Source: Chitinispirillaceae bacterium
Lineage (GTDB): Bacteria > Fibrobacterota > Chitinivibrionia > Chitinivibrionales > Chitinispirillaceae
Reading direction: 5' to 3'
Length of the DNA: 48,130 nt
Assembly (NCBI GenBank): GCA_016930275.1
Contig: JAFGHA010000113.1
Location: 1 to 48,130 of the forward strand
Made by a program: the position numbers and the translations under genes. The first letter of the stretch is position 1; every line of letters begins with the position of its first letter. The notes below the pieces were generated by a model that did no database searches, was not told where the DNA came from, and worked only from the letters and a program-made list of their open reading frames with translations. Below are positions 6,807 to 15,637 of this stretch, one piece after another.

Positions 6807-8606
6807 CTATCTGACATACAGATATTCGAGATTGTGCAGTAATCCGCCGTTAAGGGTCGGATTAAGATTCCCGAAACGGTTCGCGATACAGAGAATCCGT
6901 TCCGGAAGGACGGTATAGATCATCGGGAGTTCATCGGCGGCAATGCGCTGCCACTCATCATAGATGACCTTGCGTTTTTCGTTGTCGACTTCCTTGACAC
7001 CGGCATTGAAGAGACTGTCGATCGCCGCTTCCCAGGCGGTTGCCGGATGTTTCTGGCGGGGATACCACATATGCAGTGTACCGCTGGAATGCCATACGTT
7101 CTTCCCGAAATGCGGTTCCACCCCGCCGGTCAGACCGATGAGAACCGCGTCCCATTCAAACGGCGGGTTATCGATTTTTTGTATGAGGCTGTTGAATTCA
7201 AGCGCCTGAAAGTGCACCTTGCAGCCGAGTGTTTCAAGGTCTTTGCGGATGATTTCGCCGATTTTACCGCGTACCACATTACCGGTATTCGTTATAAATG
7301 AAAACTCCAGAGGATGCCCGCCGGCATCTTCAAGCACCCCGTCGCCGTCGTTGTCCGCGAATCCTTCGGCGGCAAGCAGCTGTTTCGCTTTTTCGATATC
7401 ATACGCATAGGTTGCGACATCGGGATTGAAGAAGTACCCCTCCGAAGGCGTCATGGGACCCCACTGCGGATACCCCAGTCCGTTCATGACGATATTGATC
7501 ATGTTCTGCTTATCGAGTGCATGCGCCATCGCCCTGCGGAAATTAGCATTGGTAAACCATGAAAGTTTTAATGAATCGACATATCCCCTGCCGGTTTTCG
7601 GATCGCGGTCGCGGTTCTGATTGAAAATGAGGAAGTTACTGCCGGTGGCGGGCCCCAGACGATATACCGTGTAATTGCTGCCGGTTTCCTCTTTTTTAAG
7701 TCCCGGATAATCCTCTCCCTTCGCACTGAGATAATCCACTTCGCCCCGTTTGAACTTGAGCAGTTCCGCGTTCTGATCTCCGACGATGGTATATACCACC
7801 CGTTCAAGATAGGGCAGCCGGTTCCCCGCACTGTCCGTTTTCCAGTAGAGCGGATTACGTTTGAATATCACTTTCTGCGAAGAGAGGTACGAATCGAGCA
7901 GAAACGGTCCGGTACCGATCATCTGCGCTGGTGGTGTTTTGATGCTCAGCTCGGTCGGGAATGTTCCCTTCCGGACGTATTTCCGGTAACGGTGTTTCGG
8001 AAGAATTTCCTGTGACATCGCCCGCAGAAAGGGAGCATAGGGAAAAGGAAGCGAGAATTTTACCGTCAGGCTGTCGATTACCTTTATCGCGATACGTTTT
8101 CCCTCGATCAGAAAAATATCCCGTGACGAATTGGGGGTAACCGCCGTATTGTAAATCAGGTCGTTGAAGGTGAACTCGACATCATAGGCACTGAACGGTG
8201 CGCTATCCGACCAGACGACTCCCGGTCTGAGATGAAACGTCCACTCGAGCCCGTCGTCGGAAACATCCCATGACGATGCGAGATTCGGCTCGGGCAGCAG
8301 CGTAACGCCGTTTGAACGGATAAGGCCCTCGTAAATGTACTGAGTGAATTCTGAAGTGGTCATTTCCGTCGAAGTAATCGGATTGAACGATTTCGGATCG
8401 GAAAACGTCGAAAGCACAATTTCACCACCGGTTTTGCCGATTTCCGGAACAAAGGCGAGTGCCTTCCGCTGCAGTGCTCCGTAATCGATTCCTCCGCCGC
8501 CGGTACTGTCCGCAGCGGTTTGCGGACGCGAGCGCCCTCCTGAACACCCGTTGGTGAGCAGTACGGCGATAACGGTGCAAAGAACAACACCCAGATTTTT
8601 AAGCAT
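6807..8606 (-). CDS. ABC transporter solute-binding lipoprotein, family 5
   Basis: Extracytoplasmic substrate receptor of the peptide-type importer encoded downstream, 599 residues, close to the usual family length (about 530-600). The N-terminus is a lipoprotein signal (LGVVLCTVIAVLLTNGC, Cys about residue 22). The mature part has the SBP_bac_5 signature: STFSDPKSFNPITSTEM, YEGLIRSNG, and the long central stretch ending with the LFNAGVKEVD and IYDEWQRIAADELPMIY segments. ATG 8606 has GGGAG nine bases upstream; an upstream in-frame start at 8642 would spoil the lipoprotein signal. Ligand identity cannot be read from the sequence. It is followed after 17 bp by the permease genes. Confidence 0.93.
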   Translation of the reverse strand: MLKNLGVVLCTVIAVLLTNGCSGGRSRPQTAADSTGGGGIDYGALQRKALAFVPEIGKTGGEIVLSTFSDPKSFNPITSTEMTTSEFTQYIYEGLIRSNGVTLLPEPNLASSWDVSDDGLEWTFHLRPGVVWSDSAPFSAYDVEFTFNDLIYNTAVTPNSSRDIFLIEGKRIAIKVIDSLTVKFSLPFPYAPFLRAMSQEILPKHRYRKYVRKGTFPTELSIKTPPAQMIGTGPFLLDSYLSSQKVIFKRNPLYWKTDSAGNRLPYLERVVYTIVGDQNAELLKFKRGEVDYLSAKGEDYPGLKKEETGSNYTVYRLGPATGSNFLIFNQNRDRDPKTGRGYVDSLKLSWFTNANFRRAMAHALDKQNMINIVMNGLGYPQWGPMTPSEGYFFNPDVATYAYDIEKAKQLLAAEGFADNDGDGVLEDAGGHPLEFSFITNTGNVVRGKIGEIIRKDLETLGCKVHFQALEFNSLIQKIDNPPFEWDAVLIGLTGGVEPHFGKNVWHSSGTLHMWYPRQKHPATAWEAAIDSLFNAGVKEVDNEKRKVIYDEWQRIAADELPMIYTVLPERILCIANRFGNLNPTLNGGLLHNLEYLYVR

Positions 8607-8700
8607 AATAAACGGCTCCCGAGGTTGAAATGGATCGGCCATCGATCAGTTGGAGAAAATAGCATGTCCCCGTCGTATCTTCAAATTGAAGGAGTCTTTG

Positions 8701-9540
8701 TCATTCCGGAGCGGCACCGGAGGGATAATCCTGAAGCCACTGCCGCTGAAAGATATCGCTTGAGGCGAGGTGTCCGATGGCGTCAAGTTCTTCGCTATTC
8801 CAGTCGGACCGGTAATGCGGACAGGACAATATTCCGCGAAATCCTTGGATCAGCGCTTCAATAATCTCATGACCGGAAAGCCTCGGATTAATTTCAGCAA
8901 GGGCGATGCTTTTCTGTTTCAATTGTTCCTGCTGCCGCAGCCGCTCATCGTCGGATAACGGCATATAATAAGGAAGCCTGCGATAGGCATCGGTCAGCGG
9001 AAGGGAACCGTGCTGGAGAACCGAGTCGCTACTGCGATATTGTGCCGAACCGATCAGTTTTCTTCCGTTCACCATGATCTCATTGCGGTTAGGTGCAAGA
9101 AAACAGGGTAATTTTACCGAACGGCCACTTTTTATGAGAGGACTGCTTCGCTCCTGAGCTGAAAGCGCAATACCACATTCGGCTAGCCCTTCCACCAGAC
9201 AACGAGTAATTATCGCATAGGTATCCGCAACCCCACTCCCCATTGCGGCAATCGAACGGGAAAAGATGCAGCTGTAGGTGAGATCCTCCCGGTGCAGTAC
9301 CGCCCGTCCACCGGTTGGCCGACGTATCCATGTTATACCATCCCGTTGGAGGTGTTCCTCCACAAGCTGTTCATACGACCGCTGGAGACGCCCGAGGGTG
9401 ATCGCCGGCGGTTTCCAGGAATAAAAACGAACAGTGATAACCGGAGATGCGGAACACTGCTGCATCAGAAAAAGATCGGCAGCCATGTTGAAAAACGCTG
9501 AACGAGGCGGATCGATGATAAACCTGAGCGAATGCGACAT
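8701..9540 (-). CDS. lipoate-protein ligase A family protein, LipM-like octanoyltransferase
   Basis: A 279-residue BPL/LplA/LipB-fold protein that should transfer octanoyl or lipoyl groups to lipoyl domains. The family motif RRPTGGRAVLH spans 73-83. The stretch PCFLAPNRNEIMVNGRKLIG carries Cys146 and Lys161 in the arrangement of Bacillus LipM (octanoyl-ACP:GcvH transferase), where the Cys is the acyl carrier. This favours a LipM-like transferase over an ATP-dependent ligase, but that is inference. No glycine-cleavage or dehydrogenase gene is close. It is the first gene of the minus-strand cluster; the binding-protein gene begins 94 bp further on and may be co-transcribed. Confidence 0.85.
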   Translation of the reverse strand: MSHSLRFIIDPPRSAFFNMAADLFLMQQCSASPVITVRFYSWKPPAITLGRLQRSYEQLVEEHLQRDGITWIRRPTGGRAVLHREDLTYSCIFSRSIAAMGSGVADTYAIITRCLVEGLAECGIALSAQERSSPLIKSGRSVKLPCFLAPNRNEIMVNGRKLIGSAQYRSSDSVLQHGSLPLTDAYRRLPYYMPLSDDERLRQQEQLKQKSIALAEINPRLSGHEIIEALIQGFRGILSCPHYRSDWNSEELDAIGHLASSDIFQRQWLQDYPSGAAPE

Positions 9541-9673
9541 GATGTAAAAATAGTACCGCTAGGTGACAACGAGCATTTTTTATATATTTTTGTATATTAT
9601 ATGAGTTCCGGCGGCAGTGGTGAGTTGTCGGGAGCATACGTCAGCGCGTAGCAGAAAATCGGGGGTTCAAAAA

Positions 9674-10648
9674 ATGGTTCAATCGGCGATCGGTATCGAT
9701 CTTGGCGGCACCAATCTTAAAGGTATTATCATTGACAGGGACGGCAAAGGCAGACACCTGACGAGAATGCCTACCGGAGCCGAAAAAGGCGGTACACATG
9801 TCATGGAAAACATCCTCAGCCTGATCGATACCCTCATCGAAAAAGAAGGCACCACCGATACCATTCTGGGTGTCGGGATCGGTACCCCGGGTTTTGTCAG
9901 CGAAAAAGGAATCGTCGACGGCGCGGAAAACCTTCCCGGCTGGAAAGGCACGCACCTGTATGAACCAGTGAAGGAAAAATTCGGTCTCAACACCATCGGC
10001 GCCAACGATGCGACGGTTGCCGCACTTGCGGAAGCCCGGTTCGGTGCAGGACGGGGAGTCCGTAACATGGTACTTCTTACCCTGGGTACCGGGATCGGCG
10101 GCGGAATCATTGTTGACCATAAACTTTTCACCGGTACGTTCGGTATGGCGGCGGAACTCGGACATATTATCGTCGAGACCGGCGGAATTCCCTGCAACTG
10201 CGGGCTCGATGGCTGTGTGGAGCGATACTCATCCGCCACCGGTCATGTGACTCTGGCGAAAAAATATGCTGAAGAAACCCCCGCTGGCAGCGATACCCCA
10301 TTTACTCTCTTCGCTAAAAACAGCCCCGAAAAACTTTCATCAAAAACCATCTACGATTATGTTGAACAGGGTGATCCGGTTGCTTTGCGGGTACACGAAA
10401 CAGCATCCGAAATGCTCGGACGACTCATCGGCATCATCTGCAACACCCTCTCTCCCGATCTGATCATTCTGGGAGGCGGAGTCATGAAATCCGGTAAAAT
10501 CATTACCGATGCGGTAGCCCGTTATGCATCACAAAACTGCTGGCCGATGATATGGGAGAAATGTCGGCTCGAGATAGCTCGGCTCAGCGAAGATGCCGGG
10601 GTTCTCGGTGCGGGCGCAATGGTATTCGATACATTCGGCAACAAGTGA
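9674..10648 (+). CDS. ROK-family sugar kinase (glucokinase-like)
   Basis: A 324-residue cytosolic kinase that should phosphorylate glucose or a related sugar with ATP. The phosphate-1 motif GIDLGGTNLKG starts at residue 7, a second glycine-rich motif GTGIGGGII follows, and the ROK zinc site reads IPCNCGLDGCVERYSSA (C174, C176, C181 with an upstream His in GHIIVETGG). There is no N-terminal helix-turn-helix, so it is an enzyme, not a ROK repressor. The ATG at 9674 is preceded by a GGGGG stretch eight bases away; an upstream in-frame start at 9617 adds only unconserved residues. It is divergent from the LipM-like gene. Confidence 0.9.
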   Translation: MVQSAIGIDLGGTNLKGIIIDRDGKGRHLTRMPTGAEKGGTHVMENILSLIDTLIEKEGTTDTILGVGIGTPGFVSEKGIVDGAENLPGWKGTHLYEPVKEKFGLNTIGANDATVAALAEARFGAGRGVRNMVLLTLGTGIGGGIIVDHKLFTGTFGMAAELGHIIVETGGIPCNCGLDGCVERYSSATGHVTLAKKYAEETPAGSDTPFTLFAKNSPEKLSSKTIYDYVEQGDPVALRVHETASEMLGRLIGIICNTLSPDLIILGGGVMKSGKIITDAVARYASQNCWPMIWEKCRLEIARLSEDAGVLGAGAMVFDTFGNK

Positions 10649-10868
10649 ATATGTCCCGTGTACTTCACGACCGTTCACATTGGAAATAGAACTCTGGTAA
10701 ACGGCAGATTCCGGAGGAGAGACCGGAACTTGCAAAATTCATCCGGATCAGATAGAATTCAGGTATCACCCGCAATCATTTCATGATACACCGGCGCACA
10801 TCTGCACGGTAACAAACATTACAGGCGCGAAGCAACAACTGCGAGACAATTGACAGGAGAATCCAGGT

Positions 10869-13433
10869 ATGGGATCTGTACGCAGGCTGAAAATGCTCAG
10901 TATGGTTATATCAATACTGTTGGCACCGGTATGTTTTTTTACTCTACCGGCTGAAGCAACCGCTCCAGCCGGTAATGCCCATCCCGCCGTTGAAGATATT
11001 GAATATCTTGACTACCTTCTCGATCTGACGGTCACCTCCGGATCGTTTCTCGATCTCAACCTCGAAGAATCACCTTTCAGCATGTCGGTCATATCACGCG
11101 AAGAGATCACGTTCTCAGGAGCACGGACACTATCGGAACTTCTCGAAATATTCGTACCGGGTTTTCAATACATGTTCAACAAGTGGAACGGAACACTCTG
11201 GGGAATGCGGGGCATCGCCAACGACCGGAATACCAAAATCATTTTTCTGATCAACGGTCATAAAATGAACACGCAGGCACGTGACGGATTTCAGGGAGAA
11301 ACAGTTCTCGGACTGTTCGGTGACATCGAACGGATCGAAGTTCTCCGCGGCCCCGCCGGACTGGTGTACGGATCCGGTGCAATGGCCGGCATCATAAATG
11401 TCGTTACCCGAGCAACAACCGGAAACAGTACCGAACTGCAGACACGGTTCACCACCGCCGGTTCACAAGCGGCAGACTTCTCGCTTCATGCGATACCGGC
11501 AGAAAACCAGACCATTGCCGTTTCGGCCGGATTCCTGCGTTCCGATGGCCTGCCGGCCCATCAGTCACGAATTTACGGTTCCGGCGCATTGCTGCCGAAT
11601 ACCGACGCAGGCGGGAACACCAACGGTCTCCCTGCGGATGGTAACTACGGGTCAACCGACGGCAATATACGACTGAGCGGAGAATGGACCCATGACCGGT
11701 GGTCGCTGTATCTCCGGGCCACCCGTCAGAAAGAGAATGCTGGGGCGTTTTTTCTTATCGATCCGTGGCCGGAAAAATCCGGAACTCCGGATTCCACGTT
11801 TGAACCCAGAATTATCGACGGAAAACTTGTCACCTACGATCACCCGTACTGGAAACAGATTTATGCCAATGCGGCTGCACGGCTCCAGTATCAATCCGAC
11901 AATCTTCTTGCGGAGTGCAAATATCTGCAGCCTGTCGGCAGCAATGAACTCCATTTCAAAATTGGTGCCGACCGTAACACCACCCGTATCAATGTTGAAA
12001 ACCGTCCCGGATACGAAGACGATCCGTTCACCATTAATCCCCCCTACGTTGCCTCAACGTTCGGTGAAGTACGGTTGTCGGCCAACGCCATGTACCTGCT
12101 CAAATCGGTTTCCGGCCTGCAGCTTGCCACCGGAGCGGAATACCGTCTCGACCACATCGGTGACGATATGGAGGGAAAATGCGAAAATGATCAGAATCCG
12201 AAAAACACTCCCCTGACCGCCGTCGATTACCATACCTTTTCACTGTTCAGTGAAGGGCTTTTTGAAGTTTCCGAAAAGCTCGATATTCACATGGGCGGAA
12301 GACTTGACTTTCACACCCGCGCCTTCATGGCGAATCCCAAGGTCGCCTTTATCTATACCCCCGCTCGTGATCATGCACTCAAACTGATCTGTCAGTCAGC
12401 CTCGAATAACGGCAGCGCCGACAATTACGAGTACAACCGCTTTCATCACGACCAGAACGGCAACCTGAGCGATTCAGCGAGATTCGCCCTTTGCTACCAG
12501 CACCCGACCACCACCAGTGAGCTGATGCAACCGATACCGCCTATCGACTCGCTGCACAAACTGCGGCCGGAAAAAGTCTACAGCGTCGAACTGATCTACG
12601 CCGGGATTCTTTTCAATCACCTCACCGTCGCGCCCTCCGCGTCGGTCGGGTATGTGAAGGACATTTTCGGGTGGTCGCAGAAACTCTTCAGGGTGGTCAA
12701 CGCGGGGAATTACAAATACGCCGATATCGACCTCGACGCGAAATTCGAATTCAAAAAAATCATCGTCGGGGCAAGCCATACGTATCAGCGCCCCATCTTC
12801 ACCGATGTGAACAAACAACAGAGGGCCTACAAGATTTTCACCCTCGACACCTCAGGCGTGTACTATGATTCCGTGGATATTTCCGGGACCTCCGAAGCGA
12901 CGCGATGGCACTCGGATACCAAATACATTCCGGTCCTCGCCGACGAGCAGACCGATTACCCTATCAACCATGTAAAGGAAACCATCACCGCCGACGGACA
13001 AAACTTTCTCAATCTCAACACCCATATCACCAAATGCTACGCAACCTACCGCCCGTTCGACTGGTTGACGTTCCATGGCAACCTGCGGCTTTTCTGGGGT
13101 CTGCCCGGACGCAGTTCGTTGTATGCCGCCGATTCGGCGGTGTATAACTATCTCGGTATCACCGAAGGTTCCGCCGACCGCGGGTTGGTCGCCTACTTTA
13201 AAAATTCGGTTTCAAAAAAAGTCAACCTCAGCCTTCATCTTCATCTGCCTCATAACTTTGACGTGGCGTTTTACGTCTACGACCTTCTCGGCATCGACCA
13301 CCCGTATGACCGGCAAAGCCGCGATTACGTGATCAATACGATCCGATGGTCGTACATGTATGCACCCGTACAGAAAGAGCTTTATTCAACCGACCAGCGG
13401 AGTTTCGGATTGTCAATAAGTAAAACCTTTTAA
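10869..13433 (+). CDS. TonB-dependent outer-membrane receptor
   Basis: An 854-residue receptor with a Sec signal peptide (hydrophobic about 9-25, cleavage near PAEATA). The plug domain (about 60-180) shows ESPFSMSVISREEI, LLEIFVPGFQ, MRGIAND, DIERIEVLRGPAGLVYGSGA and GIINVVTR; the rest forms the 22-strand barrel, ending in the typical C-terminal Phe (SISKTF). Such proteins import iron chelates, cobalamin or sugars using TonB, or act as signal sensors. A Shine-Dalgarno GGAGA precedes the ATG. Only 48 bp separate it from a signalling set (REC-PAS-kinase, YfiR-like protein, membrane kinase), suggesting a sensing or regulated-uptake partnership. The ligand is unknown. Confidence 0.93.
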   Translation: MGSVRRLKMLSMVISILLAPVCFFTLPAEATAPAGNAHPAVEDIEYLDYLLDLTVTSGSFLDLNLEESPFSMSVISREEITFSGARTLSELLEIFVPGFQYMFNKWNGTLWGMRGIANDRNTKIIFLINGHKMNTQARDGFQGETVLGLFGDIERIEVLRGPAGLVYGSGAMAGIINVVTRATTGNSTELQTRFTTAGSQAADFSLHAIPAENQTIAVSAGFLRSDGLPAHQSRIYGSGALLPNTDAGGNTNGLPADGNYGSTDGNIRLSGEWTHDRWSLYLRATRQKENAGAFFLIDPWPEKSGTPDSTFEPRIIDGKLVTYDHPYWKQIYANAAARLQYQSDNLLAECKYLQPVGSNELHFKIGADRNTTRINVENRPGYEDDPFTINPPYVASTFGEVRLSANAMYLLKSVSGLQLATGAEYRLDHIGDDMEGKCENDQNPKNTPLTAVDYHTFSLFSEGLFEVSEKLDIHMGGRLDFHTRAFMANPKVAFIYTPARDHALKLICQSASNNGSADNYEYNRFHHDQNGNLSDSARFALCYQHPTTTSELMQPIPPIDSLHKLRPEKVYSVELIYAGILFNHLTVAPSASVGYVKDIFGWSQKLFRVVNAGNYKYADIDLDAKFEFKKIIVGASHTYQRPIFTDVNKQQRAYKIFTLDTSGVYYDSVDISGTSEATRWHSDTKYIPVLADEQTDYPINHVKETITADGQNFLNLNTHITKCYATYRPFDWLTFHGNLRLFWGLPGRSSLYAADSAVYNYLGITEGSADRGLVAYFKNSVSKKVNLSLHLHLPHNFDVAFYVYDLLGIDHPYDRQSRDYVINTIRWSYMYAPVQKELYSTDQRSFGLSISKTF

Positions 13434-13481
13434 ATTAACAACAACAGTACAATTCCTGTTCAACCGAAGGATTGAGTACCC

Positions 13482-15041
13482 ATGCAAAGACAACAAAACG
13501 GCGACAGGGAACGCTTGTCCATTTTAGTAATCGAAGATGAGGAGCTGCTGCGCGACTACCTCTGTGACTATCTCAACGATACCGGGTTTCTCGCGCTTCA
13601 GGCACCCGACGGCGTAAAAGGCATGGCGATGATACGGGCAACACCGCCGGATATCGTTCTAACCGATTTGCGCATGCCTGAGATGAACGGCCTGGAGGTA
13701 CTTTCCGCCATGCAGCAGGAATTCCCCGAAACGCCGGTAATCGTACTTTCCGGGACCGGCACTCTTGCCGATGTCGTGCAGAGCATGAAACTCGGTGCCT
13801 GGGATTATATCCTCAAACCGCTTCATGACTACAGTATTCTCGACATGTCCATAAACCGCGTTCTGGAACGTAAACGGCTTATCACCGAAAACACCCGTTA
13901 CCGCACCCACCTCGAGGAAGAGGTCGCCAAACGGACCGATGAACTGATAAAAAGCACCTACCGGTTCAAGACACTGTTCAATCTCGCCGGCGATGCCATT
14001 TTCATCTATGATGTAAACGGCGTGATCACCGACTTCAACCAGCAGGCGCTCACCTTCACCGGCTACTCCCGCGACGATCTTCTCAGGATGAACATGCGGG
14101 ATCTTCTCGTACCGCAGGAGAAGGTTTCCTTCGGCAGCCATTGTGAAGAGGTAACGGCGAACACGCAGCTCATGTTTGAAACCGCATTCCTCACCTCCGG
14201 CGGAACACTGCTCCCTGCGGAAGTAAATGCTTCACTTATCACCATGGACGAAACCCCCCGTATTCTGGCTGTCTGCAGGAATATTTCGGAACGAAAGAAA
14301 GCGGAAGAAGAGCGCAAGCGGTTTGAAAAACAGCTGGTAAACGCCCAGAAAATGGAATCGCTCGGTTTACTGGCAAGTGGAATCGCCCATGATTTCAACA
14401 ACATTCTTGCCGCACTCAACGGATATGCCATGCTGCTGAAAGCGGATGCATCGGAAGGATCGGAAGAAACCGAGTACCTCCAGAAAATCAACGAAATTGT
14501 CGTCATGGGACAGAAACTCACCGGGAGAATCACGAACTTCATCAGAAAAGAGGAGGAGGAACTCGCCGTTATCGATTTTCACAAAGTACTCGCCGACACC
14601 TGTACACTGCTCAAACCGAGCTGTCGGGAGGTACTTTTGCAGCTTGATCTGCAGGCTGAAAACGTCTGGATACTGGGCGACGAAACACAACTGCAGAATG
14701 CATTTCTCAATCTCGGCATCAATGCCATCGATGCCATGCCGACTGGAGGCACCCTTAGGATCGGTACCACAAATACCCCTGCGTTGGTGCCGCACAAGGA
14801 ATGGCTCAGTATCACCGTCAGCGATACCGGAACCGGTATGAATCCGGATACATTGTACCGGATCTTTGATCCGCTTTTCACCACCAAGGAACGGGGAAAG
14901 GGAACCGGACTCGGTCTCACCAGCGTCCTGTACTGCATCAACAACCTGCATGGAGAAATCGACGTTGAAAGTACTCCCGGAAACGGTACCACATTTACCA
15001 TCCTCCTGCCGACGATTCCTGGTACGGGTACGGGTGCATGA
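13482..15041 (+). CDS. response regulator-PAS-histidine kinase hybrid
   Basis: A soluble 519-residue signalling protein. Residues about 11-130 are a receiver domain with an acidic pocket (VIEDEE), phospho-acceptor Asp62 (VLTDLRMPEMNG) and the Lys of ILKP. A short coiled linker leads to a PAS domain (about 165-280; RFKTLFNLAGDAIFIYD). The kinase core follows, with H-box ASGIAHDFNN (His303) and ATPase boxes around NAIDAM, DTGTGM and GTGLGLTSV. The family expectation is that a partner kinase phosphorylates the receiver, which then tunes the protein's own kinase. The membrane kinase encoded two genes downstream is the natural candidate. The stop overlaps the next start as ATGA (15038-15041). Confidence 0.93.
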   Translation: MQRQQNGDRERLSILVIEDEELLRDYLCDYLNDTGFLALQAPDGVKGMAMIRATPPDIVLTDLRMPEMNGLEVLSAMQQEFPETPVIVLSGTGTLADVVQSMKLGAWDYILKPLHDYSILDMSINRVLERKRLITENTRYRTHLEEEVAKRTDELIKSTYRFKTLFNLAGDAIFIYDVNGVITDFNQQALTFTGYSRDDLLRMNMRDLLVPQEKVSFGSHCEEVTANTQLMFETAFLTSGGTLLPAEVNASLITMDETPRILAVCRNISERKKAEEERKRFEKQLVNAQKMESLGLLASGIAHDFNNILAALNGYAMLLKADASEGSEETEYLQKINEIVVMGQKLTGRITNFIRKEEEELAVIDFHKVLADTCTLLKPSCREVLLQLDLQAENVWILGDETQLQNAFLNLGINAIDAMPTGGTLRIGTTNTPALVPHKEWLSITVSDTGTGMNPDTLYRIFDPLFTTKERGKGTGLGLTSVLYCINNLHGEIDVESTPGNGTTFTILLPTIPGTGTGA

Positions 15042-15637
15042 AATCCCGTACGGTTTCACCAGACCGGTACCCCGCCGGGGAGCGGTCACATCTCCTTATC
15101 CGCAGGTGGCTCCCGGTTATTGTTATTCTCATACTACCATGTGTCAGTAGCTCACAGATACGGGAACTGCCGCTGAAGGCGCTTTTTCTTGAGGCTGCGG
15201 TACGGTTTATCACCTGGCCGCCGGATACCGGTGCTATTTCATCCGCTTCGCCGCAACTCACCATAGGGGTATTCAGTGGCGACCGGCTCATTCCGCACGT
15301 GACGGAAGCCTTCAGACAAAATCATATCCGCGGTCAAAAGGTCCGGCTGCTTACCATACGGAATCTCCATGATATCGATTCCTGCATGATTCTGATCATC
15401 CCGCGAACTCAGGCCTCCCGACTCGGCCGGTATGTTGACTACTGTAAAAACAGACCCATTCTCACCGTTTGCGATACACCCGCGTTTGTCCGGGAGGGAG
15501 TCATCCTCTCGATCGCCATCGAGAACCAGCGTATCAGCTGCACTCTCAACAAACATTCCGCCGATGCGGCCGGTCTCAAGATCAGTCACCACCTTCTTCA
15601 GAAAGCCAGCGTACTGGATTCCCGGGGGAATCCGTGA
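15038..15637 (+). CDS. YfiR/DUF4154-family periplasmic protein
   Basis: A 199-residue protein with an N-terminal membrane or signal segment (WLPVIVILILPCVSS, about 24-38) followed by a DUF4154/YfiR-like domain: LKALFLEAAVRFITWP, TIGVFSGDRLIPHV, SCMILIIPRTQ, ILTVCDTPAFVREGVILSI and the C-terminal region around SADAAGLKISHHLL. In Pseudomonas, YfiR is a periplasmic repressor of the diguanylate cyclase YfiN. DUF4154 genes elsewhere often neighbour TonB receptors and sensor kinases. Here it is translationally coupled on both sides (ATGA at its start, GTGA at its end), so I infer that it regulates the sensor domain of the next protein. Confidence 0.82.
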   Translation: MKSRTVSPDRYPAGERSHLLIRRWLPVIVILILPCVSSSQIRELPLKALFLEAAVRFITWPPDTGAISSASPQLTIGVFSGDRLIPHVTEAFRQNHIRGQKVRLLTIRNLHDIDSCMILIIPRTQASRLGRYVDYCKNRPILTVCDTPAFVREGVILSIAIENQRISCTLNKHSADAAGLKISHHLLQKASVLDSRGNP

